A stretch of DNA of 64,000 nucleotides, from contig NZ_JBAJNS010000001.1 of assembly GCF_037911585.1 (NCBI RefSeq), positions 3,528,001 through 3,592,000 on the forward strand, given 5' to 3'. Positions 9,944-19,043 of this stretch are shown here, piece after piece; position 1 is the first letter of the stretch; every line of letters begins with the position of its first letter. Position numbers and translations under genes: made by a program. This DNA is from Streptomyces sp. GSL17-111 (lineage in GTDB: Bacteria > Actinomycetota > Actinomycetes > Streptomycetales > Streptomycetaceae). The notes under the pieces were generated by a model, which was given only the letters and a program-made list of their open reading frames with translations, did not search any database and was not told the origin of the DNA.

Positions 9944-10972
9944 ATGTCCCAGCCGCCGGAGCCCGGGCCGGCACCGCCGCCCGGGCCGCAGCCGCCGCCC
10001 GAACCGCCCGGGCGCGGCCTGACGCCGGAGGCCGAAGCGCTGTACCGGGCGCTGCTGGGCGGACGCGCCCCGGGCGCCGGGGCCGTCGACGGTGCCGACG
10101 CCGACGCCGACGCGGCCGAGGGCCGCGCACGACACCTGACGGAGTTGGAGCGGCTGGGCCTCCTCGCCCGCGACGCCGACGGCGCGCTCCGCGTCCGGCC
10201 GCCGCGCCTCGCCCTGGAGCGGTGGGCGGCGGAGCGCGAGCTGGAGGCCGTCCGGGCGCGGCAGAGCGCCGACGACCTCTCCCGCCTGTACACCGTCCAC
10301 ACCGGGGCGGGCGCCCAGTTCGCCGAGGTGCTGGAGGGCGAGGAGGCCGTCGTCGGCACCTTCGAGGCCATGCAGGCCGAGGCGCGGGAGCGGATCCGGG
10401 GCTTCGAGCGGGGCTCCTACCTGCGCCCCGAGGAGGTCGGGCCGAACCCGGCGCAACTGCCCTCCATGGAACGCGGCGTGGCCTACCACGTCGTCTACGA
10501 CGCCGCCTTCCTGCAGACGGAGGTCGGGCTGCGCTCCCTGAAGGAGGCCGTCCGGGCCGGGGAGAACGCCCGCGCGTTCCCCGGCGTCCCGATGAAGCTC
10601 GTCATCGCCGACTCCTCCCGCGCCCTCATCTCCGTGCCGCCGCGCTCGGGTCACGGTGTGATGGCGCTGCTCGTGCACCCCTCCATGCTGCTGGACGCGA
10701 TCATCGAACTGTTCGAGGCGTTCTGGCGGTTGGCGGTCCCCGTCGGCGCCGTGCCCGGCCGCGCCGGCGTACCCGTCGGCTCGGAGCCCAGCCCCGACAC
10801 CCAGCGCCTGCTGGCCCTCCTCAGCGCGGGCTCCACCGACGAGGCCATCGCCCGTGACCTGGGCGTCAGCCAGCGCACCGTCCACCGCAGGGTGAGCCGA
10901 CTCCAGGAACTCCTCGGCGCGCGCACCCGGTTCCAGCTCGGGGTGCAGGCCGCGCGGCGCGGCTGGCTCTGA
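9944..10972 (+). CDS. HTH transcriptional regulator, TrmB/LuxR hybrid type
   Basis: 342 aa from ATG 9944, chosen over GTG 9935 because GGGGGAG lies 8-9 nt upstream. The N-terminus is Pro-rich, followed by a TrmB-like winged helix (LTPEAEALYRALLGG, ARHLTELERLGLLARDADGALRV). The middle is a phospholipase D-like sensor segment common in Streptomyces regulators (AVVGTFEAMQAEARERIRGF, ERGVAYHVVYDAAFL). The C-terminus is a LuxR-type HTH: LLALLSAGSTDEAIARDLGV-SQRTVHRRVSRLQELLGARTR. A cytoplasmic DNA-binding protein with unknown ligand; it may act on the peptidase gene downstream, but nothing in the sequence proves that. Confidence 0.82.
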   Translation: MSQPPEPGPAPPPGPQPPPEPPGRGLTPEAEALYRALLGGRAPGAGAVDGADADADAAEGRARHLTELERLGLLARDADGALRVRPPRLALERWAAERELEAVRARQSADDLSRLYTVHTGAGAQFAEVLEGEEAVVGTFEAMQAEARERIRGFERGSYLRPEEVGPNPAQLPSMERGVAYHVVYDAAFLQTEVGLRSLKEAVRAGENARAFPGVPMKLVIADSSRALISVPPRSGHGVMALLVHPSMLLDAIIELFEAFWRLAVPVGAVPGRAGVPVGSEPSPDTQRLLALLSAGSTDEAIARDLGVSQRTVHRRVSRLQELLGARTRFQLGVQAARRGWL

Positions 10973-11123
10973 CACCGAACGGTTGTCGGAAACCCGTCAT
11001 GACGGGAACCCGACAGGTCCGCAGGCTTCCGCGCAGGTGGCGCCGCCGGTCAGGGTGACGCGACGCTCCCGCCCGGCGGACCGTACCCGGGCCGGGGCGA
11101 CCCCCTACCCGGAAGGACCCTGC

Positions 11124-12986
11124 GTGTCTGCTCGTAGACGCCTCCCCGCGCGCCGCGCCCTGGGCGCCACCGCGACGGCCCTCGCCGCCACCCTGCTCGT
11201 CACGCCGCTGGGCGCGGGACAGGCGTCCGCCGCCCCGGCCGCACAGGCTGCTCCGAAGTCGGCCGATCCCGACACCGCCGCACTGGCCGGAGCCCTCACC
11301 GACCAGGAGATCGACTGGGAGACGTGCGCCTTCCCCGGCCTGGAGAAGGAGCGGGCCGACAGCCTGCGCACCGTCGAGGGGCTCGCCTGCGCGACCGTCC
11401 AGATGCCGCTCGACTGGCACGACGCCGACAACGGCAAGACGATCGACGTGCGCATATCCCGCACGCAGACCAGTGACCGGGACGACCGCGACCGCCAGGG
11501 CATAGCCCTCGTCAACCCCGGCGGGCCCGGCGGCTCCGGTCTGCCGTGGGGCGCGGCCATGGCGCAGCGCGCCCCCGAACTGGCCGAGTACTACGACTTC
11601 GTCGGCTTCGACCCGCGCGGCGTCGGTCAGAGCACGCCGCTCACGTGCACCTACACCGTCCCGGACGACCCCTCGGACCAGGACGCCGTGAACCGCGCCA
11701 AGGTCGAGGGCTGCATGGACGGCGGCCTGGCCCCCTTCATCACCACCGAGCAGACCGCCTACGACATGGACTTCATCCGCGTCCTGCTCGGCGAGCCGAG
11801 GATGAGCTACATCGGCTACTCCTACGGCACCTGGCTCGGCACCTGGTACGCGGCGACGTTCCCCGGGACGTCGCACCGCTTCCTGCTCGACTCCTCCACC
11901 GACGTCACCGAGCGCTCCCTGGAGCGCACCTGGGACCTCCAGCCGCCCAGCCGTGACCGGCAGTTCCAGGAGGCCCTGCTGCCGTACATGGCCCGCCACG
12001 ACGACGTCTACGGCCAGGGCACCGACCCGATGAAGATCCGTGAGCACTTCGAACGTGCCGGCGGGACACGCGAGTTCATCGGCCAGCTCTTCATGGCGTA
12101 CTACATCATCCCCGCCATGTACAGCACCGACCAGTACCCGACGGCCGCCTCCGCCGTGGCCGCCATCGCGGCGGACGGCATCCCCGAGGAGGGCACCGAG
12201 GAGCAGGCCGTCGAGACGGTCATCGACAACATCCTCGCCGTCGACCGCCTCACCGCCGACCAGCGCGCGTTCGTCGCCGAGGCGAAGGCCGACATCCTGG
12301 AGGCCGTGGCGGCCAAGCAGGAGGGACCGGGCGCGGCGGCGGCCACGGAGACGTTCGACGCCACCTTCGAGGCCATCCGCTGCCAGGACGGCCAGTGGAA
12401 CCAGAACCTCGACCACTGGCAGCGCTGGCTCCAGCGGCAGGAGCGCCACGCCCCGCTGATGGCGCCCTTCAACTCCACGCCGCTGTGCGCCTACTGGCCC
12501 ACCGACAACAGGATGCCGAAGGCGAAGAAGAAGACCTTCCCCGAGGTGATCGTCCTGCAGTCAGAGCTGGACGCGGCCACCGCCTACGAGGGCGGTCTCG
12601 CCACCGCCAAGGGACTGCCGGGCGCCGCGATGATCAGCGTCGACAACGAGGGCAGCCACGGCCTGTTCCCCTACGGCACCACCTGCGTCGACATGCCGGT
12701 GATCAACTACTTCCTCACCGGCCAGCTGCCGCGCAAGGACTTCACCGGCTGCCAGGCCCTCCCGCTCCCCGGCGAGGAGGAGACCTTCGAGGTGGCGGGC
12801 GAGATGAAGAAGAACGGCAAGATCAAGCTCCGGATGCGCACGGACGAGGTCCGCGAGGCGAACCGCCTGGTGCGTGACCTGCTGCGCGAGGCCAACACCC
12901 CGGAGCCCTCCGAGGCCGCCGCCTCGCAGTCCTCCGGTGCCGAGGCGTCCCAGTCCTCCGAGGCCGGGTCCTCCCAGTCCTCCTGA
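11124..12986 (+). CDS. Secreted tripeptidyl aminopeptidase-like S33 peptidase
   Basis: 620 aa from GTG 11124, which follows GGAAGGA; the upstream in-frame extension has no signal peptide and is rejected. Residues 1-38 are a signal peptide (RRRLPARRALGATATALAA core, cleavage near ASAAPA). Alpha/beta-hydrolase motifs: NPGGPGGSG (about 131-139, oxyanion hole), GFDPRGVGQS, and the nucleophile elbow GYSYGTW with Ser about 233. The TAP-like C-terminal domain carries VLQSELDAATAYEGG and the catalytic His in NEGSHGLFPYGTTCVD. The last 25 residues are an (A/E)SQSS repeat, probably a disordered tail. It should cleave short peptides outside the cell, as SlpD/SlpE/Tap do. Confidence 0.92.
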   Translation: MSARRRLPARRALGATATALAATLLVTPLGAGQASAAPAAQAAPKSADPDTAALAGALTDQEIDWETCAFPGLEKERADSLRTVEGLACATVQMPLDWHDADNGKTIDVRISRTQTSDRDDRDRQGIALVNPGGPGGSGLPWGAAMAQRAPELAEYYDFVGFDPRGVGQSTPLTCTYTVPDDPSDQDAVNRAKVEGCMDGGLAPFITTEQTAYDMDFIRVLLGEPRMSYIGYSYGTWLGTWYAATFPGTSHRFLLDSSTDVTERSLERTWDLQPPSRDRQFQEALLPYMARHDDVYGQGTDPMKIREHFERAGGTREFIGQLFMAYYIIPAMYSTDQYPTAASAVAAIAADGIPEEGTEEQAVETVIDNILAVDRLTADQRAFVAEAKADILEAVAAKQEGPGAAAATETFDATFEAIRCQDGQWNQNLDHWQRWLQRQERHAPLMAPFNSTPLCAYWPTDNRMPKAKKKTFPEVIVLQSELDAATAYEGGLATAKGLPGAAMISVDNEGSHGLFPYGTTCVDMPVINYFLTGQLPRKDFTGCQALPLPGEEETFEVAGEMKKNGKIKLRMRTDEVREANRLVRDLLREANTPEPSEAAASQSSGAEASQSSEAGSSQSS

Positions 12987-13001
12987 CGCGCCACCCCCCC
13001 C

Positions 13002-13033
13002 GGGGCCGGGCCGCACACCAGCGGCCCGGCCCC
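13002..13033. terminator. Hairpin after the peptidase gene
   Basis: Perfect 13-bp arms (13002-13014 and 13021-13033) of GGGGCCGGGCCGC with a 6-nt loop, starting 16 nt past the stop codon. No T-run follows, as is normal for Streptomyces hairpin terminators. Confidence 0.7.
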
Positions 13034-13274
13034 TTCGCGTCGTCCGGCACGTGCCGGGGCCCGGCCTGCCCCCCGCGCGGGCCGGGTCTCGTCGGGCCGG
13101 ACCGCCGGGCGGCCACCCGTCGGGGCGGACGTTCCCGAACACCGTCCCCAACCCGGGCGCGTCCGGCCTTATTCCGCGTTCCGCGCCGTCACCCGATCGA
13201 AGCGGGCACGGAATGTCGGGTGCGGGCCCCGGCCGTGTCCCTAGCGTGAGGTGAGGCAAGGGAAGGAGACCGGG

Positions 13275-14174
13275 GTGCTGGAGCGGCTGAACGAGGCCAT
13301 GGGCCACATCGAGGACCGTCTCGACGGTCGGATCGACCCGCAGGAGCTGGCCCGGATCGCGTGGACGTCCCCGTACCACCTGCGGCGGATGTTCTCCGCG
13401 CTGGCGGGGCTGCCGCTCTCGGAGTACGTCCGCAGGCGCCGCCTGACCGTCGCCGCCGCCGAGGTGGTGGCGGGCGAGCGGACGCTGCTGGAGATCGCGC
13501 TCCGGTACGGCTACGGGTCCGGCGAGGCGTTCGCGCGGGCGTTCCGGGCCCTGCACGGCGTCGGACCCGCCGAGGCCCGCAGAAGCGGTGCGGCGCTGGA
13601 GTCCCAGCCCCGGATGTCCTTCCGTCTCATCGTCGAAGGGAGTAGCAGCATGCGGTACCGCATCGTGGAGAAGGACGCCTTCACCGTCGTGGGCGGGAAG
13701 GCCCGTGTCCCCCTCGTCCACGAGGGGGTCAACCCGGCCATCGCCGCGTTCATCCGGGGCCTCGGCGCCGCGACGATCGACCGGATCGAGGCCCTCTCCG
13801 ACACCGAGCCCCACGGCGTCGTCGCCGTCACGGACGACCTCGCCGACAGCCGGGCGGAGGGTACGGAACTGGACTACTACCACGCCGCCGTGACGTCGCG
13901 GACCCCCGACGACCTGGGCGGGCCGGACGGCCCGGACGGCCTCGACGGCCTGGACACCCTGCGCGTTCCGGCCGGCACCTGGGCCGTCTTCGACAGCAGC
14001 GGCCCGTTCCCCGCCGCGCTCCAGAACCTGTGGCGCGACGTCTACACCCAGTGGTTCCCCTCCAACCCCTACGCCTCCCGCCCCGGGCCCGAGCTGCTGC
14101 GCACCCGGCTGTCCGACGACGGCGCCGCCGCCGACGCCGAGATCTGGATCCCCGTCAGCCGCACACCGGCCTGA
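13275..14174 (+). CDS. AraC-family regulator with GyrI-like effector-binding domain
   Basis: 299 aa from GTG 13275, preceded by GGAAGGAG at a 6-nt gap. The N-terminal 105 residues are a double HTH of AraC type: LNEAMGHIEDRLDGRIDPQEL, TSPYHLRRMFSALAG, SEYVRRRRLTVAA and IALRYGYGSGEAFARAFRAL. Residues about 120-299 are a GyrI-like/AraC effector-binding domain (MRYRIVEKDAFTVVGGKA, PAGTWAVFDSSGPFPAAL, ELLRTR, AEIWIPV), as in SoxR/Rob-like drug-sensing regulators. It lies 25 bases upstream of the acetyltransferase at 14200 on the same strand, so it may control it, though that gene has its own promoter. Confidence 0.88.
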   Translation: MLERLNEAMGHIEDRLDGRIDPQELARIAWTSPYHLRRMFSALAGLPLSEYVRRRRLTVAAAEVVAGERTLLEIALRYGYGSGEAFARAFRALHGVGPAEARRSGAALESQPRMSFRLIVEGSSSMRYRIVEKDAFTVVGGKARVPLVHEGVNPAIAAFIRGLGAATIDRIEALSDTEPHGVVAVTDDLADSRAEGTELDYYHAAVTSRTPDDLGGPDGPDGLDGLDTLRVPAGTWAVFDSSGPFPAALQNLWRDVYTQWFPSNPYASRPGPELLRTRLSDDGAAADAEIWIPVSRTPA

Positions 14175-14186
14175 CCGGGGGCGCGG

Positions 14187-14192
14187 TAGCGT
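14187..14192 (+). promoter_or_regulatory. -10 hexamer of a leaderless promoter
   Basis: TAGCGT, followed by 7 nt and then ATG 14200. The spacing puts the transcription start at or next to the start codon. It supports the ATG at 14200 rather than the GTG at 14191 as translation start. Confidence 0.5.
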
Positions 14193-14199
14193 GCCGCGC

Positions 14200-14745
14200 A
14201 TGGTGGACGGTGTGGTGGTGCGGGTGGCGCACACGGCGCAGTGCGAGCCGGAGCTGCTCGGCGCCGCGCGCGAGATGGTGATGGCGGCCTTCGACGGCGA
14301 CTTCGCGGACGAGGACTGGGAGCACGCACTCGGCGGCGTCCACGCGTTCGTCTGCGAGGACGACCGCGTGGTGGCGCACGGGTCGGTGGTGCAGCGGCGG
14401 CTCCTGCACGGCGGCCGGGCGCTGCGCACCGGGTACGTGGAGGGCGTCGCGGTGCGCGCCGACCGGCGGCGCGCGGGGTACGGGGGCGTCGTCCTCGCCC
14501 GGCTGGAGGACGTGGTGCGCCGGGCGTACGACCTCGGCGCGCTGGCCTCCACCGAGGCGGGGCTGCCGTTCTACACGGCCCGGGGCTGGCAGGTGTGGCG
14601 GGGGCCGACGTACGCGCTCACGCCGTGGGGCCGGGTGCGCACGGAGGACGACGACGGGGGCGTCTTCGTCCTGCCCGTCCCCGGCGTCCCGCTGGACCCG
14701 GCCGGGGAGCTGACCGCCGACTGGCGCGACGGCGACGTGTGGTGA
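14200..14745 (+). CDS. aac(2'): Aminoglycoside 2'-N-acetyltransferase, AAC(2')-I family
   Basis: 181 aa, the family length. From memory of AAC(2')-Ia and -Ic, diagnostic segments line up: HTAQ near the N-terminus, FDGDFADEDWEHALGGVHAF, VAHGSVVQRR, GYVEGVAVRADRRRAGYG (acetyl-CoA loop), ALASTEAGLPFYTARGWQVW-RGPTY and the C-terminal DWRDGDVW matching D-R-GDQW. Acetyl-CoA-dependent acetylation at the 2'-amine of aminoglycosides is the family activity; in mycobacteria the chromosomal enzyme may have another physiological role. Start ATG 14200 is leaderless; GTG 14191 would add three residues. It follows the AraC/GyrI regulator and converges on the depolymerase gene. Confidence 0.85.
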   Translation: MVDGVVVRVAHTAQCEPELLGAAREMVMAAFDGDFADEDWEHALGGVHAFVCEDDRVVAHGSVVQRRLLHGGRALRTGYVEGVAVRADRRRAGYGGVVLARLEDVVRRAYDLGALASTEAGLPFYTARGWQVWRGPTYALTPWGRVRTEDDDGGVFVLPVPGVPLDPAGELTADWRDGDVW

Positions 14746-14767
14746 CCGCGACGCACCGGTGGCCGGC

Positions 14768-14795
14768 GCGCTCCCGGGCGGTGGCCCGGGAGCGC
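14768..14795. terminator. Shared terminator between convergent genes
   Basis: Perfect 12-bp arms (GCGCTCCCGGGC, 14768-14779 and 14784-14795) around a GGTG loop. It lies between the ends of the acetyltransferase and the depolymerase genes and can serve both strands. Confidence 0.7.
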
Positions 14796-14805
14796 CGGGC
14801 GGACG

Positions 14806-16026
14806 TCAGCAGCCCGCCGTGCGTTCGTACCAGCCGGGACGGGTCTCGGTGAGCGAGGTGAGGGTGTAGATGTTCCACAGCCCGAGGGCGTCGCCGGAGC
14901 CGACGGCGTAGGCGTAGCCGTAGCGGACGGAGGCCCGGCCCGCCGTGGAGTGGGCGTAGTTGCTGGCCGTCACGCACTCCGGCGTACCCGGGTCGCCCGG
15001 ATCACCGGGGTCGCCCGGATCACCGGGGTCGCCCGGGTCCGACGGCCCGTCTCCGATGCCCCAGTCGGCCGTGATGGTCGACGTCGAGCACAGCACGTCC
15101 GCGAAGTAGGTGCCGGAGGTGCCGCAGCCCTCGCCCGGCCGGACGGGCACGGCGTGGCCCATCCCGGACGCCGTGTAGTGGCGGACGGCGACGCCCGCCG
15201 GGCCGTCGTACGTCGTGCGGGTGACGTTCCCCGGCAGCGTGGTGGAGCCGTCGGGCGTGGCGTCCGTGCCGTGCACGTCGGTCCACTGCTTGACGGACTC
15301 CGTGGCGTTGCCGGGACGCACGGTGCTGTCGGCGCTGCCGTGCCACACGGCGACGGACGGCCAGGGCCCGTCGTACCCCGGGTTCTCGGCGCGCACGAGG
15401 TCGCCCCAGCGCTCCGCGGACTTCGTCACGCCCGGGTTCATGCAGCTGAAGGCGCCGATCATGCTCGTGGCGCAGCCGTGCGGCACTCCGGCGAGCACCG
15501 CGCCGCCCGCGAAGACGTCCGGGTAGGCGGCGAGCACGGAGGACGCCATCGCGCCGCCGCCGGAGAACCCGGCGACGAACACCCGGTCCGGGTCGGCGTC
15601 GACGGCGGCGACGGTGTGCGCCACCATCTGCCGCAGTGACAGGGCCTCGCCCCGGCCGCGCGAGGTGTCGCCGGGCTCGAACCAGTTGAAGCAGCGGGAG
15701 GCGTTGTTGCCGGTCTCCTGCTGGGCGGCGACGAGCGCGAAGCCGCTCGTCCCGGCGTCCCCGAGCCACCCGGAGGCGCCCGCGTACTCGGCGGCGCTCT
15801 GGCCGCAGCCGTGCAGCACGAGGACGACGGGTGCGCCGGCGGGCAGGTCGTCGGGCAGGTGCCGGTACATCGTCAGGGCGCCCGGGTTCGAACCGAATCC
15901 GGTGACGCGCTCCAGGGCGGGGTCGGCGGCGTGCGCGGACGGGGCGAGGCCGGTGAGCGTCGCGAGGGGCAGGGTGAGGGCGGCGAGCAGGGCGCCGGCC
16001 CGGCGGAGCGGTCGTGGAGCTCTCAT
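14806..16026 (-). CDS. Extracellular polyhydroxyalkanoate (PHB) depolymerase
   Basis: 406 aa from ATG 16026 behind GAAGGA; the open frame upstream is spurious. Signal peptide at residues 1-33 (LLAALTLPLATLTGLAPSAHA). The catalytic domain is the esterase/PHB depolymerase type: VLVLHGCGQSAAEYA (oxyanion His), FNWFEP, lipase box AGFSGGGAMA with Ser about 155, WHGSADSTVRPGN carrying the Asp, and GMGHAVPV carrying the His. A (DPG)6 linker leads to a 55-residue C-terminal domain (CVTASNYAHSTAGRASVRYG ... YERTAGC), which resembles the small substrate-binding domain of secreted Streptomyces depolymerases. It degrades extracellular PHB to oligomers or 3-hydroxybutyrate. It is divergent from an ABC uptake operon. 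Confidence 0.88.
   Translation of the reverse strand: MRAPRPLRRAGALLAALTLPLATLTGLAPSAHAADPALERVTGFGSNPGALTMYRHLPDDLPAGAPVVLVLHGCGQSAAEYAGASGWLGDAGTSGFALVAAQQETGNNASRCFNWFEPGDTSRGRGEALSLRQMVAHTVAAVDADPDRVFVAGFSGGGAMASSVLAAYPDVFAGGAVLAGVPHGCATSMIGAFSCMNPGVTKSAERWGDLVRAENPGYDGPWPSVAVWHGSADSTVRPGNATESVKQWTDVHGTDATPDGSTTLPGNVTRTTYDGPAGVAVRHYTASGMGHAVPVRPGEGCGTSGTYFADVLCSTSTITADWGIGDGPSDPGDPGDPGDPGDPGDPGTPECVTASNYAHSTAGRASVRYGYAYAVGSGDALGLWNIYTLTSLTETRPGWYERTAGC
14990..15041. repeat. Tandem Asp-Pro-Gly coding repeat
   Basis: Alternating 9-nt units (consensus of the plus strand tcgcccggg / tcaccgggg) encode the (DPG)6 linker of the depolymerase. The repeat is in frame and could change copy number without disrupting the gene. 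Confidence 0.8.
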
Positions 16027-16270
16027 CGTGGAAATCCTTCGGCCTGAGGGGTCCTTCGCGGAGCTGGAGGTGGGGGGGAGGGGACGGGGGGTGTCCCGCA
16101 CCGTAGGGCCGTGACGTGCGCTCCCCGAACGTGGCGTGCGCACACCGCGCGCGGCCCTCCGGTGGCCGCGGGGCACATTGCTGGCCGGTGCCGGGGGGCG
16201 GAGGCTGCCGTGTCAGCACACCGTCGCGGCCCGCGCCGCGCAGGCCACGCACCACGAGGAGCCCGCCGTC

Positions 16271-17536
16271 ATGCCCAGACCCTTCGCCGCCTTGACCGCA
16301 CGCCGCCGCCCACCCGCTGCCGGATCGACCGCCGTCCCCGTCCGCCGTGCGCCGCGCGGCGGGCGGCGTCCCCTGCTCGCCGCCGTGGCGCTCGCCGCGT
16401 CGGCCGCGCTGACGGCCTCCTGTGCGAGCCCCGGCGCGAGCGCGGGCGCGGGCGACGCCGACGAGGTGAAGGTCGCGCTGGTGACCTCCGTGAGCGGTCC
16501 GCTGGCCAGCTACGGCGAGCAGTACCTCCAGGGCTTCGAGGCCGGGCTGGACCACGCGACGGGCGGCACCGGCGAGGTGGACGGCGTCCGGATCACCGTC
16601 CTGGAGGACGACGACGCGGGCGATCCGGCCAAGGGCGTCTCGCTGGTCAAGAAGCGCATCGGCCAGGGCGTGCCCATCATCGCCGGGACCGTCGTCTCCG
16701 GGGTGGCCACGCAGATCGCACCCGTCGCCGCGCAGAACCGCACGCTCTACGTCTCGGGCCCCGCCGCCACCGACGCCCTGACCGGCATCAACGACTACAC
16801 CTTCCGCTCGGGCCGCCAGACCTACCAGGACGTCGTCACGGCCCGGGAGATCCTGGCCGCCGAGGAGGGCGCCGAGGGCGGCAAGGACGTCGTCGTGCTC
16901 GCCCAGGACAACGCCTTCGGGCAGGCCAACGCGGCCGCCGTCGAGGAGGTCCTGGGCGGTGACGGGACGACCGTCACCCCCGTGCTCGCCCCGCCGGGTG
17001 CCACCGACCTGACGCCCACCGCCCGCAAGGTCCTCGCAGCCGGGCCGGACATGGTGTTCGTGGCGTGGGCCGGGGACACCGCGCAGTCGATGTGGTCCAC
17101 CCTCGAGCAGCAGGGCGTCCTGGAGGAGGCCACCGTCGTCACCGGGCTGGACATCCGGGCCGGCTACCCGGCCTTCGGCGCGGCCCGCGACCGGATCACC
17201 CTCCTCGCCCACTACGTGCCCGGCGCGACGAACACCCCCGAAGCCGACGCCATGCGTGCCTACTTCGAGGAGAAGGGCTGGGAGGAGGACCTGTTCAGCC
17301 CGGACGGCTTCACCGCCGCGCAGCTGGTCGTGCGGGCGGTCGAAGCGGGCGGCCGGGACGGTGACGTCGAGGCCATGGTGAAGGCCCTGGAGGGTTTCAC
17401 GTTCTCCGGGGTGAAGGGGCCGACCCGCGTCCGCGCCGAGGACCACGCGCTCGTCCAGCCCATGTTCCAGGCCGCGTTCGACGGTGACCTGCCCTCCGTC
17501 ACCCGCACGCTGGAGCCGGAGAAGGTGGCCCCGTGA
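16271..17536 (+). CDS. ABC transporter substrate-binding lipoprotein, Leu/Ile/Val type
   Basis: 421 aa from ATG 16271 behind GAGGAG. A long twin-basic N-region (RRAPRGGRRP) precedes the hydrophobic core and a lipobox LTASC with Cys about 51, so it is an exported lipoprotein. The mature part is a periplasmic-binding type 1 fold of the LivJ/UrtA group: VALVTSVSGPLASYGEQYLQ, GVRITVLEDDDAGDPAKG, IIAGTVVSGVATQIAPVA, DYTFRSGRQTYQD and DVVVLAQDNAFGQANAAAVE. It is the first gene of a tightly overlapping five-gene transport operon. The ligand is not defined by the sequence; members bind branched-chain amino acids, amides, urea or aromatic acids. Confidence 0.9.
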   Translation: MPRPFAALTARRRPPAAGSTAVPVRRAPRGGRRPLLAAVALAASAALTASCASPGASAGAGDADEVKVALVTSVSGPLASYGEQYLQGFEAGLDHATGGTGEVDGVRITVLEDDDAGDPAKGVSLVKKRIGQGVPIIAGTVVSGVATQIAPVAAQNRTLYVSGPAATDALTGINDYTFRSGRQTYQDVVTAREILAAEEGAEGGKDVVVLAQDNAFGQANAAAVEEVLGGDGTTVTPVLAPPGATDLTPTARKVLAAGPDMVFVAWAGDTAQSMWSTLEQQGVLEEATVVTGLDIRAGYPAFGAARDRITLLAHYVPGATNTPEADAMRAYFEEKGWEEDLFSPDGFTAAQLVVRAVEAGGRDGDVEAMVKALEGFTFSGVKGPTRVRAEDHALVQPMFQAAFDGDLPSVTRTLEPEKVAP

Positions 17537-18276
17537 CGGCTGCCGCGCCCGTGCTGGAACTGGCCGGGCTGAGCTGGCGGATCGGCGCCGTGCGCATCGT
17601 CGACGACGTCCACCTCGCCGTGCCCGAGGGTGAGTTCCTCGCCGTCATCGGGCCCAACGGCGCGGGCAAGACGTCGCTGTTCAACCTCGTCTCCGGGGTG
17701 CACCGGGCGACGGCCGGGGCCGTCCTGCTGGACGGCCGGGACGTGACGCGGCTGCCCCCGCACCGGCGGGCCCGCAGCGGCATCGCCCGCACCTTCCAGT
17801 CCTCCTCGGTCTTCGCCACCATGACGGTCGCCGAGCACGCGGAGCTGGCCGCCCGCGCGGCCGGCGCCCGCCGCGTCACCCCGGGGGAGGTGACGCGGCT
17901 CCTGGCCCGCGTCCGGCTGGAACACCGCGCCGGGGACCTCGCGGCCGGGCTGAGCCACGGCGACAAGCGGAAGCTGGAACTGGCCATGCTGCTCGCCCCC
18001 ACCCTGGCCGGGGACGGGCCGCGGCTGCTGCTCCTGGACGAGCCGATGGCGGGCGTCGCCGCCGAGGAGACGGCCGAACTCACCGCCGTGCTGCGGGAGC
18101 TGCACCAAGGGGAAGGACGGACCGTGCTCATGGTCGAGCACCACATGGACATCGTGCTGGGGCTGGCCGACCGCGTCGCCGTCATGCACCACGGACGGCT
18201 GCTGGCCGCCGGCACCCCCGCCGCCGTCATGGCCGACGCCACCGTCCAGGACGCCTACGTCGGGGAGGCCCTGTGA
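17533..18276 (+). CDS. livG: ABC transporter ATP-binding protein, LivG type
   Basis: 247 aa; GTG start overlaps the preceding stop by 4 nt (GTGA). Walker A GPNGAGKTSLFNLVSG, the LivG-specific SGIARTFQSS, signature LSHGDKRKLELAMLL (variant of LSGGQ), Walker B LLLLDEPMAGVAAEE and switch histidine VEHHMDIV are all present. It powers the branched-chain-type importer together with the LivF homologue next to it. Confidence 0.93.
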   Translation: MTAAAPVLELAGLSWRIGAVRIVDDVHLAVPEGEFLAVIGPNGAGKTSLFNLVSGVHRATAGAVLLDGRDVTRLPPHRRARSGIARTFQSSSVFATMTVAEHAELAARAAGARRVTPGEVTRLLARVRLEHRAGDLAAGLSHGDKRKLELAMLLAPTLAGDGPRLLLLDEPMAGVAAEETAELTAVLRELHQGEGRTVLMVEHHMDIVLGLADRVAVMHHGRLLAAGTPAAVMADATVQDAYVGEAL

Positions 18277-19043
18277 ACGCCGCCGTCCCCCCGCCGCCGC
18301 TGCTGGAGATCGCCGGACTGCACGCGGAGATCGCCGGTTCCCGCATCCTCCAGGGCGTCGGCTTCACCGTCCCGGCCGCCGGGGTGACCGCCCTGCTCGG
18401 CCGCAACGGCGTCGGCAAGACGACCACGGTGCGGGCCGTCCTCGGGCTGCTGCCGGACGGCGGGCGCGTCACCGCCGGTACCGTCACCCTCGCGGGCGAG
18501 GACATCACCGGCGAGCCGACGCACGTCACCGTCCGGCGCGGGGTCGGCTACGCCCCTGAGGACCGGGGGGTGTTCGCGCAGCTGACGGTCGCGGAGAACC
18601 TGAAGCTCGCCGAACGCCCCGGCTCCGCGCACCACTACGACCTCGTGCACGACCTGTTCCCCGAGCTGCGCGCCCGCCGCGCCCAGCGGGCCGGTTCGCT
18701 CTCCGGCGGACAGCAGCAGATGGTGGCCATCGCCCGCACCCTGCTCAACGACAACCGGCTCGTCATCGTCGACGAACCGACCAAGGGCCTCGCCCCGCGC
18801 GTCGTCACCGAGGTCGCGGAGGTGCTTCAGCGGGCGGCGCGGCGCGTGCCGTTGCTGCTCGTCGAGCAGAACCTGGCCCTCGTGCGCCGCCTCGCCCGGG
18901 ACGCCGTCGTGCTCGACGCCGGCCGCACCGTCCACACCGGCCCGGCCGCCGAGCTGCTGGCCGACCGGGAGCTGACGACGGCCCTCCTCGGCGTCGGCGC
19001 CCGCCCGGGCCACGCCACGACCCCCAGCGGAGGAGCCGCCTGA
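18273..19043 (+). CDS. livF: ABC transporter ATP-binding protein, LivF type
   Basis: 256 aa, GTGA overlap with livG. Walker A GRNGVGKTTTVRAV, YAPEDRGVFAQLTVAENL (LivF hallmark), signature SLSGGQQQMVAIARTL, Walker B LVIVDEPTKGLAP and the H-loop position occupied in LLVEQNLALVRR. Second ATPase of the importer. The stop codon overlaps the permease start by one base. Confidence 0.93.
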   Translation: MNAAVPPPPLLEIAGLHAEIAGSRILQGVGFTVPAAGVTALLGRNGVGKTTTVRAVLGLLPDGGRVTAGTVTLAGEDITGEPTHVTVRRGVGYAPEDRGVFAQLTVAENLKLAERPGSAHHYDLVHDLFPELRARRAQRAGSLSGGQQQMVAIARTLLNDNRLVIVDEPTKGLAPRVVTEVAEVLQRAARRVPLLLVEQNLALVRRLARDAVVLDAGRTVHTGPAAELLADRELTTALLGVGARPGHATTPSGGAA

